Assembly (NCBI RefSeq): GCF_000263855.1
Contig: NZ_AJWX01000014.1
Span: 62,001-126,000 of the forward strand
DNA length: 64,000 nt
Direction: 5' to 3'
Source: Pseudomonas sp. M47T1
GTDB lineage: Bacteria > Pseudomonadota > Gammaproteobacteria > Pseudomonadales > Pseudomonadaceae
Shown: positions 49,004-57,034 of the stretch, piece by piece
Layout of the letters: every line of letters begins with the position of its first letter
How positions within the stretch are numbered: position 1 is the stretch's first letter
Translations under genes and position numbers: made by a program
Notes under the pieces: generated by a model
The model's database searches: none
What the model was told of the DNA's origin: nothing
Seen by the model: only the letters and a program-made list of their open reading frames with translations

Positions 49004-49935
49004 GGCTGGCAATCCTTGGAGCGAGCAGCCATATCGCCAAGGACCTGATAGCCAGCCTCGCCGAGCACACCCCGCACCAGTGCACCTTATTCGTGCGCGC
49101 GCGAGGCAACCTGGACACTGGGCTATTAGAAGTTGCCAAGCGCAAAGGTTTTGCCGTTCTGGACTACGCCAAATTTGATTACATCTGCCAGTTCGATGCC
49201 ATCATCAACTTTGTAGGCGTGGGCGACCCGGCCAGGGCCGTGCAAATGGGCTCGAGCATCTTCACCGTCACCGAACAATACGACAATCTGGCCTTGGGGT
49301 ACCTAAGCAGCCATCCCTCGTGCAGGTACATCTACCTGAGCAGCGGCGCAGCCTATGGTAGCAACTTTGCAACACCCATCACCGAGGCATCCACAGCGGT
49401 ATTCCCCATCAATGCACTGCAGCCCCAGCATTGGTATGGCGCCGCCAAGTTCCAGGCAGAGTGTCGCCATCGCGCTCTACCCGAAGCAGCGATCGTCGAC
49501 GTGAGGGTGTTCAGTTACTTCAGTCATCGCCAGGCCCCCGAAGCGCGCTTCTTCCTCAGTGACATCTTAAGGGCGCTGCAAGCCGGCACGGTATTGGAAG
49601 TTGCACCGGACGACATGCTCAGGGACTACCTCACACCTGACGACTTCATGCAATTGATTGACCGGATACTGCAAGCACCGGCGTGCAACGAAGTGGTGGA
49701 CTGTTACAGCTTGGCTCCCGTCGGGAAATTCGAACTGCTGACTGCATTGGGTGAGCATTTTGGTCTGCAATTTGCCGTGATAGGTAACCAGGAGCCAGTG
49801 AACGCCACCGGCCCCAAGGCTCATTACTACTCGCATAATCGCAAGGCCGAAAAATTGTTCGGTTATGTACCCGGAGAATCTTCGCTAAACGGCGTTTTAC
49901 GTGAGATCAAGCAGGCGCTGCATGCAAGAAACTGA
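49000..49935 (+). CDS. yerF: YerF-like NAD(P)-dependent reductase/epimerase
   Basis: A 311-residue extended SDR with the N-terminal motif MRLAILGASSHIAKDLIASL, substrate loop YLSSGAAYGSNFATPI and catalytic WYGAAKFQAECRH (Tyr-x3-Lys). It overlaps the YerE-like gene by ATGA. In the Yersinia pathway YerF reduces the acetyl side-chain ketone left by YerE, giving CDP-yersiniose. Position and fold support that role; direct homology to YerF was not tested. It also overlaps gtrA by 14 bases. Confidence 0.7.
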   Translation: MRLAILGASSHIAKDLIASLAEHTPHQCTLFVRARGNLDTGLLEVAKRKGFAVLDYAKFDYICQFDAIINFVGVGDPARAVQMGSSIFTVTEQYDNLALGYLSSHPSCRYIYLSSGAAYGSNFATPITEASTAVFPINALQPQHWYGAAKFQAECRHRALPEAAIVDVRVFSYFSHRQAPEARFFLSDILRALQAGTVLEVAPDDMLRDYLTPDDFMQLIDRILQAPACNEVVDCYSLAPVGKFELLTALGEHFGLQFAVIGNQEPVNATGPKAHYYSHNRKAEKLFGYVPGESSLNGVLREIKQALHARN

Positions 49936-50326
49936 ACAAGGATTGCCACGGCTCCGTGCGCTTCTGAATGTGAAACTGGTCCGGTTTCTGTTAGTGGGGG
50001 TAATGAATGCGGCATTCGGCTACGGCTGTTTTGCCGGCTTTCTTTACCTGGGCCTGCATTATAGTGCAGCCCTGCTACTGGCCACGATTCTGGGCGTCAT
50101 GTTTAACTTCAAAAGCACCGGGGCCTTGGTTTTTGGCTCGAAGAACAACAAGCTTATCTTTCGCTTTGTAATCGGATATGCAGTTGTCTATGGCGCTAAC
50201 GTGGCTGGTATTGCGGCGCTCAAGTTACTGGGCGTGAGCCCTTACCTTGCCGGTGTCGCCCTACTCGTGCCCATGGCCCTTCTCTCTTTTGTCATTAATA
50301 ACAGGTATGTTTTCAATTATGCGTAA
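49922..50326 (+). CDS. gtrA: GtrA-family flippase
   Basis: A 134-residue protein with four transmembrane segments; VRFLLVGVMNAAFGYGCFAG and FNFKSTGALVFGSK (the conserved N-F-x-x-x-x-x-x-F type segment), with VINNRYVFNYA at the end, are GtrA hallmarks. GtrA moves undecaprenyl-P-linked sugars to the periplasm. It overlaps the reductase before it and the GT2 after it, so sugar synthesis and lipid transfer are translated as one unit. Confidence 0.9.
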   Translation: MQETEQGLPRLRALLNVKLVRFLLVGVMNAAFGYGCFAGFLYLGLHYSAALLLATILGVMFNFKSTGALVFGSKNNKLIFRFVIGYAVVYGANVAGIAALKLLGVSPYLAGVALLVPMALLSFVINNRYVFNYA

Positions 50327-51251
50327 GCTCATCAGTATAGTGACACCTTGCTACAATGAAGAAGCCAATATTGATGAGCTTTACCAGCGCATCGTCGAGG
50401 TAATGGCTCGCCTTGACTACGATTACGAACATATTTTTATCGATAACTGTTCAACTGATAGCAGTATTGTCAAGTTGCGTGCACTGGCGGCACAAGACCA
50501 ACGTGTGAAACTGATTCTGAACGCACGTAACTTTGGCCATATTCGCTCACCCTACCATGCCCTGCTACAGGCTCGGGGCGATGCCGCTGTGTTGATCGCC
50601 TCCGACCTGCAAGACCCACCCGAGATGATTGAAGAGTTTGTGAAAAAGTGGGAAGAAGGCTTTAAGACAGTGATGGCAGTGAAGCCCGAAAGCGAAGAAT
50701 CGCGCCTGATGTTCATTGCACGTCGCGCTTACTATCGTTTTGTCACACGCATCTCCGAGGTGCCGCTGGTACAGAATGCCACCGGTGCCGGCCTGTTCGA
50801 TCGTGCCGTGCTGGACATTCTTAAGAAAATCGACGATCCGTATCCGTATTTCCGCGGTCTGCTGTGTGAAATTGGGTTCCCAATCGCCACGGTTCCATTC
50901 AAGCAGCCGCGGCGCATGCGTGGCATCACCAAGAATAATTTCTACACCTTGTATGATATTGCCATGCTCGGTATTACCAACCACTCCAAGGTGCCACTAC
51001 GGCTGATGGTGATGGGCGGTGCACTCCTCGCGGGGATGAGCCTGTTGGCCGCCTTTGGGTTCCTAATAGCAAAGCTGGCGTTCTGGAATTCATTCCAGAT
51101 GGGTATCGCCCCTCTGCTTATTTCGCTGTTCTTCTTCAGTTCGGTACAGATCCTGTTTTTGGGGATGCTCGGGGAGTATTTGGGTTCGGTTCATACAAAG
51201 ATTCGCAATATGCCGCTTGTGGTCGAAATCGAACGCGTAAATTTTGACTAA
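50319..51251 (+). CDS. GtrB-like GT2 undecaprenyl-phosphate glycosyltransferase
   Basis: A 310-residue GT-A transferase with two C-terminal transmembrane helices: LISIVTPCYNEEANIDELY, IFIDNCSTDSS, IASDLQDPPEMI (D-x-Q-D-P-P, a clear GtrB/dolichol-P-glucose-synthase motif), NATGAGLFDRAVLD and PRRMRGITKNNFYTLYD. It would load a sugar onto undecaprenyl phosphate in the cytoplasm. Immediately after the CDP-sugar genes and GtrA, the branched CDP-sugar is the natural donor candidate; most known GtrB enzymes use UDP sugars. Start ATG at 50319 (MRKLISIV) overlaps gtrA by eight bases. Confidence 0.87.
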   Translation: MRKLISIVTPCYNEEANIDELYQRIVEVMARLDYDYEHIFIDNCSTDSSIVKLRALAAQDQRVKLILNARNFGHIRSPYHALLQARGDAAVLIASDLQDPPEMIEEFVKKWEEGFKTVMAVKPESEESRLMFIARRAYYRFVTRISEVPLVQNATGAGLFDRAVLDILKKIDDPYPYFRGLLCEIGFPIATVPFKQPRRMRGITKNNFYTLYDIAMLGITNHSKVPLRLMVMGGALLAGMSLLAAFGFLIAKLAFWNSFQMGIAPLLISLFFFSSVQILFLGMLGEYLGSVHTKIRNMPLVVEIERVNFD

Positions 51252-51270
51252 ATAATTGCGAGCACAAACT

Positions 51271-53562
51271 GTGAATTCACAACACTCCTTACCTAAGCCT
51301 AGCGCTTCCAGAATAAGCACCTACCCCACATGGAGGACGATTCTCGCTACTGATTGGAAGCTAATCCTCATTGGTGCGCTTGGTTCGTTACTCCTCGCCA
51401 GCATTGTCATGAGTGGCCTGGCCAGCGCCTTCACACCAGATTTATCACGGCCATACGCATACGCAGGCGACGGGCTATTTCACGCATGGATGGCGCAGCG
51501 AGTCGCGGAAGGTTGGCTGTTCGATAATGCCCGAAGTGGCTATCCGTTCGGTTCGAACTTCTTGGACTTTCCTGGATCGGACGGCGGTGATCATCTGCTG
51601 ATCAAGATCTTTGCCCTGCTTGGTGGAGGCTGGGCAGCTGGAGTGAAGCTGTTCTATCTGTTCGGTTTTCCTGCCTGCTTCGTCGCCACATACGTCACCG
51701 CCCGCGCGTTTGGCTTGAACCGCAGTTTTGCAGTGGCAGGCAGCGTAATTTACACCTTCGCCCCCTTCCACTTTTTGCGGTTGCAGCATCTTTTCTACAC
51801 CTGGTACTTCATCGCCCCGTTATTTTTCTATTTGGCACTCGACATTTACTTGACCCACGGCCCGGTAACGCCCTCGAGCATCAAGTCAAAGGGTCGCAAA
51901 CTGCTTGCAACAGCCCTAGGCATGCTGATTCTTGCCTCCTTTGGCGTGTACTACGCGTTGTTCGGGGTAATTATATTAGCAGCGGCCGGGGTCATGAGCG
52001 CGGTTAAAACCCATAATACTTACGGTGTGAGAAAAGCAGCACTATTGATTGCCGCAACAATATTCGGCGTATTCGTCAACATTGCGCCCAACATGATCGG
52101 AACCTATAAAAACGGGCCAAATCTTGAGGTCGCCCAGCGCTCAATTGTTGAATCTGAAGTCTATGGAATGAAGATGATGCAATTGTTGATGCCACGACCG
52201 GACCATCGTATAAAGCAATTGGGTGGTATCGCTCAGCGCTACAATCAAGCAACCCCCTTGGTTAATGAAAACTCTACCTCGTCGCTAGGTATTATTGGCG
52301 CAGCCGGCTTTATGCTGGTATTGCTCTATTTCCTTTTTGCCTCGGCTCGCCCAGACTCAGACGACAGACTCCGCCTAGTGGCCGTCACTACGTTCGTGCT
52401 GTTTCTATTTGCCACCATCGGCGGTTTAGGTTCGTTGTTCGCGATGACTGTCTCACCCTCCATCAGGGCCTGGAATAGAGACAGTATCTTCATCGCCTGT
52501 GGCGCGCTGCTTTTCCTCTTCATCGCACTGCAAATATTATTGCAGAAGATAGCGCCCCGGCTAGCCAACTACTCAGTCGGAATAGCGGCAGCGCTGGTAC
52601 TGGTAGGACTGTTCGATCAAACTGTATCGCCGTGCAAAAGCTGCATTGCCGTCCAGAACGCAGCTTTTGATAGCGACAAAGACTTTATTCAGTCCATCGA
52701 AAAAGCGCTTCCCGCCGGCGGATCGGTTTATCAACTACCTTACATTGGCTTTCCAGAAGTACCGATACTACAGCGTCTGATTAATTACCAGATGATGGTC
52801 GGGGTCTTGCATTCAAAGGCCTTACACTGGAGTTTCGGCGGTATGAAAGGCCGACCAGGTGACTTGTTCTACCGCGCTCTGGCGCAAGAACCAATGACGC
52901 GCCAAATCGAGGTTATCCGCAAACTCGGATTCGACGGCATTTATATCGATCGCCGGGGTTATGCTGATAACGGCGATGCGTTGATCCAAGAGCTGTCGCA
53001 GTTACTGCAGGAACCACCGCTACTGCAAAGCAGCGACAAAGAAATGGTCTTTTTCAAGCTTGAGAATAGCGCGCACCCAGACCTGTCTGGGCTGTCTCCC
53101 AAACAAATTCAGCGCGAGGCAGGGTTTTTCGGAGACGCTTGGGGACCGCGCTACAGCGGCAGCCTTGCGAGCGGGATAGATTTCACACGCAGCGGGCTGC
53201 CTGAATTCATAAGCGATGCCCAAGGCCTATATGGTATCGAGCCGTGGGGACGCTGGTCATCCCAGCAGGCAGTCTTTGAATTTACTGCCCCCCTGCCGCA
53301 GAAATTCACCCTGGTATTGAAGGCCCAAGCCTACGCGACTAATGCCCAGACGCCGACTCGTGTTCTGGTAGGCCAGCATGAATACAGTATGCAACTCACT
53401 GCAGGCATCTCCGAAGTTCGCCTGGACGTTAACCTTGGGGGTGAAAGCACAGATCGCATAACCTTTATCCCCCCCAAACCTGCTTCGCCAAGCCAAGTGT
53501 CAGGGAATACAGATGGGCGGATTTTAGGCATCGGTTTCGTATCAATGCAGATCATTCCGTAA
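51271..53562 (+). CDS. Large polytopic membrane protein, candidate GT-C transferase
   Basis: A 763-residue protein with an N-terminal helix (WKLILIGALGSLLLASIVMSGL), then YAGDGLFHAWMAQRVAEGW, where the acidic G-D loop resembles GT-C active sites, and about ten transmembrane segments to residue 460. The C-terminal 300 residues are soluble and end SGNTDGRILGIGFVSMQI. It is the third part of the gtrA-gtrB-like module and a paralogue of the protein at 40213. It likely moves the lipid-linked sugar to the O-chain in the periplasm. No ATG is near; GTG 51271 is used, TTG 51256 possible. Confidence 0.68.
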   Translation: MNSQHSLPKPSASRISTYPTWRTILATDWKLILIGALGSLLLASIVMSGLASAFTPDLSRPYAYAGDGLFHAWMAQRVAEGWLFDNARSGYPFGSNFLDFPGSDGGDHLLIKIFALLGGGWAAGVKLFYLFGFPACFVATYVTARAFGLNRSFAVAGSVIYTFAPFHFLRLQHLFYTWYFIAPLFFYLALDIYLTHGPVTPSSIKSKGRKLLATALGMLILASFGVYYALFGVIILAAAGVMSAVKTHNTYGVRKAALLIAATIFGVFVNIAPNMIGTYKNGPNLEVAQRSIVESEVYGMKMMQLLMPRPDHRIKQLGGIAQRYNQATPLVNENSTSSLGIIGAAGFMLVLLYFLFASARPDSDDRLRLVAVTTFVLFLFATIGGLGSLFAMTVSPSIRAWNRDSIFIACGALLFLFIALQILLQKIAPRLANYSVGIAAALVLVGLFDQTVSPCKSCIAVQNAAFDSDKDFIQSIEKALPAGGSVYQLPYIGFPEVPILQRLINYQMMVGVLHSKALHWSFGGMKGRPGDLFYRALAQEPMTRQIEVIRKLGFDGIYIDRRGYADNGDALIQELSQLLQEPPLLQSSDKEMVFFKLENSAHPDLSGLSPKQIQREAGFFGDAWGPRYSGSLASGIDFTRSGLPEFISDAQGLYGIEPWGRWSSQQAVFEFTAPLPQKFTLVLKAQAYATNAQTPTRVLVGQHEYSMQLTAGISEVRLDVNLGGESTDRITFIPPKPASPSQVSGNTDGRILGIGFVSMQIIP

Positions 53563-53575
53563 CCGGTCTACCGAA

Positions 53576-53605
53576 GCGGGGACGGCAACCGATTGCTGTC
53601 CCCGC
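53576..53605 (+). terminator. Hairpin at the end of the inserted block
   Basis: GCGGGGACGGCAA and TTGCTGTCCCCGC pair as a 13-bp stem (one G-U) around CCGA, 14 bases after the last plus-strand stop codon. No T-run follows, so it is a probable but imperfect terminator. Confidence 0.55.
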
Positions 53606-53673
53606 ATAGATCCGGGGGACCACTGCGCATTAGCAACAAAATGCGATAAGCGAACCACCAAGGTTTCAGGTAC

Positions 53674-53696
53674 AAAAAACCCGCCGGAGCGGGTTG
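53674..53696 (-). terminator. Intrinsic terminator for the minus-strand wzm-wzt group
   Basis: On the minus strand, AACCCGC-TCCG-GCGGGTT is followed by TTTT, a typical terminator, about 100 bases after the stop codon of the double glycosyltransferase. Confidence 0.8.
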
Positions 53697-53791
53697 GTTG
53701 TAAGGCATCTTTAATTGGGCCTTTTCTGTCGATTTAATATTCCAGAAAGAAACAAGCCTTTGATCTTACCTACCGACGACCTAGACTAAGG

Positions 53792-56700
53792 TCAGCTGTA
53801 TCGACGCGCTAGCCGCGCTACCGCTTCCACTTTATTCACAGCGTGCTCAATCACTCTATTCTGTTCCGAATGCAACTGTTCCATACCAAATAACGCTGCT
53901 TTTAGCTGCTCAGCACTCTGCTTCCAAGTCAACCAAGGCATATCGTCTGAAACAATTGTCTTCCCCTCGCGACTGTCTTTTATCCATTGGAGCACGGCAT
54001 CGGCGAGATTTTGCGCGCTATCGCCCTCGAAGAACGTCGCATGCTCACCGGCAACCTCATGGAAAACAGGCAATGCCCGTGCGAGTATCGGTAATTTGTG
54101 CTGCGCAGCCTCGATCAACGGTAAACCGAAGCCCTCCCCTTCGGAGGCTGCCAGCAAGCAGGATGAAGACGTGTACAGGGCTTCCAGGTATTCATCGCTG
54201 ATACCTTCAAGCCAGAACAGTCGCTTGTTCAGCTGCGGATGCTTACGCAGACGCGCAGCCAAGTCGTCGACCATCCAACCTTGCTTTCCTACGAACACCA
54301 AATTCAGCTGCTCGCCTTCGGCCCATAGCAATTCGAATGCCGAGAGTGCTTGGGCATAGCCCTTGCGTGGTTCGATGGTACCCACGGACAAGAATGTCGG
54401 AGCACTGCGCAGGCATTTGAGAACTGCGGTCGCACCTTCCGCCATACCCGTAGTAGGCAGCGACGAGTTCAAATCAGCCCCCAGATGAAACCAGCTCGTC
54501 TGCAGGTGCATATGAGGCGCACGCGGGGCGCCATGGACGGCCACCCAGTACTGGAGGTCATGGGCCACCGCCGCAGAGATACACAGCGCTGCATCAGCCT
54601 GTGTGATCTCGTACAGCCATTGGGCATGTGCATCCTTGGTACCCGGCGGAAAGTGCTCTTCAAAAAGGATAGGTATCAGGTCATACACGACAAACGTTGT
54701 TCTCACGCCACGTTCGCGCATTCGCGAAAACACCTTCGCCTTCCCGCCCTCGACGGCGTACGAACCCGAAAAGTCCAGCCCCAGAAATTGATCGCCGGGT
54801 TGCATATCCACCGGATCGTCGCGCAGCCAGCCGGTCGGACACCCCATGAGCGTAAGCATGAAATTACGCGCATAGCGCCAATGCCATGCACCGGTCGTAT
54901 TACAAAGGAAAACGGGCTCAAACAGGTAACCCGCGGGGGGAGAGTCGACTAACGCCAGTAACAGCGCCCGGACAACTCGCTGAATACCTGTGCGCAAATC
55001 CACCCGCGCCATTGCCGAAACGTCTACGTAGATGCGGCGCAAGCCAATTGCTGGCGGCTGGTTGAGCGCCATGCATTTGGAGGTAGTAAGAATATCGACG
55101 TTCGCATCCCGATCAGCGATAACGCCAGCCACCGACGAAATGAACGCCTGGTACTGGTTACGCTCACGATAATGCGCCTCGATACGTTCCATGTAGAGCT
55201 GCGCGCAATGAGCCGGCGCATGATCCCTGTGTACATATTCGGCGGCCCGCTGACCGAGACCTTCACAAAGCTGTGGCTGACTGCGCAGTTTCTCCAACGC
55301 CTCGATCAGGTGCGCATCGCTGAATTGATCCGGCAGCTTGATCAGTACGTCATCGGGCAGATCGGCCATCGCCCCGTTGGCATTCACAACTGTGCCAAGC
55401 CCGTAGTTGAAGCAATCAAGCACCGCCGCAGAAGTTTCGCCGCGAGACAACTCTCGCAGTTGCACCCCTACATCCGCTGCCGCCAAGTACATCTCGTAAG
55501 TAGCCGCGTCGGTCCAGCCAACAATGCTCACACTCGAAGCGTCTTTGCGGGCTTTGAGATGCTGCTCGATCTCAAGGCCATAGTCGGAGGCCTCGTTCTG
55601 GCCTACGTAGAACAGCTTGCAGTTGCGGTCCTGGCGCAGCAGAGCAGAACCTTCCCAAGCAGCCAATAGCCGGTGATTGAGTTTGGTCTTACCCATGAAA
55701 CCGAAGCTACAGACTACGAAATCATCATCATTCAGGCCCAAGGCAGCCCGGGCTCGCGCCCGATCTGGGGCTGCGGCAGGCACACGTAGCAGTGGAACCA
55801 TCGAGCAATGCGCAGCCTCGCCATACCACTGGCGAGCCAAGGATAATGAGTGGTCCGAATGAACGATCACACCTAACGCCTTGCTGAGCACACCAAGGCT
55901 ACCCGGGTACCTGGACAAAGTGCCATGCACGCCTTCGCGATAGAAATCCACGACTGCCTTGTAACCGTGTCCTTGGTAGAGCTCTTTCACCCATGCATCG
56001 GGTTTCACGCCATGCACTTGGCAATACCATTGCACATCGCTGAGATAGAAGTCGTGCAGCACGACAACGCCCGGGATCTCCTCGAGCAACTCGAACATGA
56101 AGGCATGCATCGGGTTGTTACCCAAGTGATAAATGACCCGCTGGTAGCCAGCAGCATTTTGGCGGAACCATTCTACCGGGCGTACTGGACAATTCGCTAA
56201 AACCCACGGATCGGTAACATCAGAATGGCCGGTTACCACATCGATATCATAGTAACGACTGAGCTCGGGGAGCAGTTCTGCACTGTATCCCGCAATACCG
56301 CTTTTCTGCGGCGGTAGTGGTGATACATACGCCAACTTTTGCCGAGTGACAGGAACACTTTTCCCCAGATTTTCCTGACGGTCTTCCAGCAATTTCAGCA
56401 CCGCCTGCGCGTCATCGCGCAGGGCCTCTTCGCTAAAGCTATCGCCGGGGCTCGAAACCAACTGATCGATCCGCTCCGCTGGGATACCTAGTGCCTGGCT
56501 GACACTTCCAGCGTCCAGCGGTGACAGCAACAGCACGTTGTCCGCATGAGCGATTTGCTCCAGTTGCCGCGCCCGACGGTTACTCCGCGACGCCGTCGCA
56601 GTATTTTCAGGCTCGCACATGGAGTCAAGAATTACGACGCTACGGACAGTCTGTTGCAACTCACCAATGGTGAAAATTGTTTCGCTTTCAAGACTGTCAA

Positions 56701-57034
56701 ATACATTCGATAGCAACACCAGATCAGGCTTGAGGTTTGCCAGGAATGCTTCACGGATAAGCTCGGCAACCTGCGCACGCCCTTCATTTGCAGGATGGTG
56801 ACGATTAACCGGGCCAGGTGCCGACCAAACGCGAATGTTGTCGCTCGGCAACAGGCCGTGAAACTCTGAACGAAGTGCTTCGACAGTGCCTTCGAATAAT
56901 CCGCTCAAGGCCAGGATGACTTCATGCTCACCCGAGTGTGCGGCCAAGCTACGAGCCAGATTAGTGATGTAGCACGACGGCTCAGATTTAACGTAATGCG
57001 CCTGAGCGCCCTGCATGTCTACAACAATACGCAT
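53792..57034 (-). CDS. Very large double-domain GT4 glycosyltransferase
   Basis: A 1080-residue protein with an N-terminal domain (1-230: MRIVVDMQGAQAHYVK...), a first GT-B/GT4 domain (about 240-640, with LPPQKSGIAGYSAELLPEL, VCSFGFMGKTKLNHRLLAAW and the degenerate GETSAAVLDCFNYGLGTVV), and a second GT4 domain (about 690-1060, with [38 protein letters not shown] and E-x7-E in EGEGFGLPLIEAAQH). Two transferases in one chain suggest a processive or bifunctional D-rhamnan polymerase, like WbpX/WbdA in role but much longer than WbpX. The ATG at 57034 overlaps the methyltransferase stop (ATGA). Confidence 0.85.
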   Translation of the reverse strand: MRIVVDMQGAQAHYVKSEPSCYITNLARSLAAHSGEHEVILALSGLFEGTVEALRSEFHGLLPSDNIRVWSAPGPVNRHHPANEGRAQVAELIREAFLANLKPDLVLLSNVFDSLESETIFTIGELQQTVRSVVILDSMCEPENTATASRSNRRARQLEQIAHADNVLLLSPLDAGSVSQALGIPAERIDQLVSSPGDSFSEEALRDDAQAVLKLLEDRQENLGKSVPVTRQKLAYVSPLPPQKSGIAGYSAELLPELSRYYDIDVVTGHSDVTDPWVLANCPVRPVEWFRQNAAGYQRVIYHLGNNPMHAFMFELLEEIPGVVVLHDFYLSDVQWYCQVHGVKPDAWVKELYQGHGYKAVVDFYREGVHGTLSRYPGSLGVLSKALGVIVHSDHSLSLARQWYGEAAHCSMVPLLRVPAAAPDRARARAALGLNDDDFVVCSFGFMGKTKLNHRLLAAWEGSALLRQDRNCKLFYVGQNEASDYGLEIEQHLKARKDASSVSIVGWTDAATYEMYLAAADVGVQLRELSRGETSAAVLDCFNYGLGTVVNANGAMADLPDDVLIKLPDQFSDAHLIEALEKLRSQPQLCEGLGQRAAEYVHRDHAPAHCAQLYMERIEAHYRERNQYQAFISSVAGVIADRDANVDILTTSKCMALNQPPAIGLRRIYVDVSAMARVDLRTGIQRVVRALLLALVDSPPAGYLFEPVFLCNTTGAWHWRYARNFMLTLMGCPTGWLRDDPVDMQPGDQFLGLDFSGSYAVEGGKAKVFSRMRERGVRTTFVVYDLIPILFEEHFPPGTKDAHAQWLYEITQADAALCISAAVAHDLQYWVAVHGAPRAPHMHLQTSWFHLGADLNSSLPTTGMAEGATAVLKCLRSAPTFLSVGTIEPRKGYAQALSAFELLWAEGEQLNLVFVGKQGWMVDDLAARLRKHPQLNKRLFWLEGISDEYLEALYTSSSCLLAASEGEGFGLPLIEAAQHKLPILARALPVFHEVAGEHATFFEGDSAQNLADAVLQWIKDSREGKTIVSDDMPWLTWKQSAEQLKAALFGMEQLHSEQNRVIEHAVNKVEAVARLARRYS

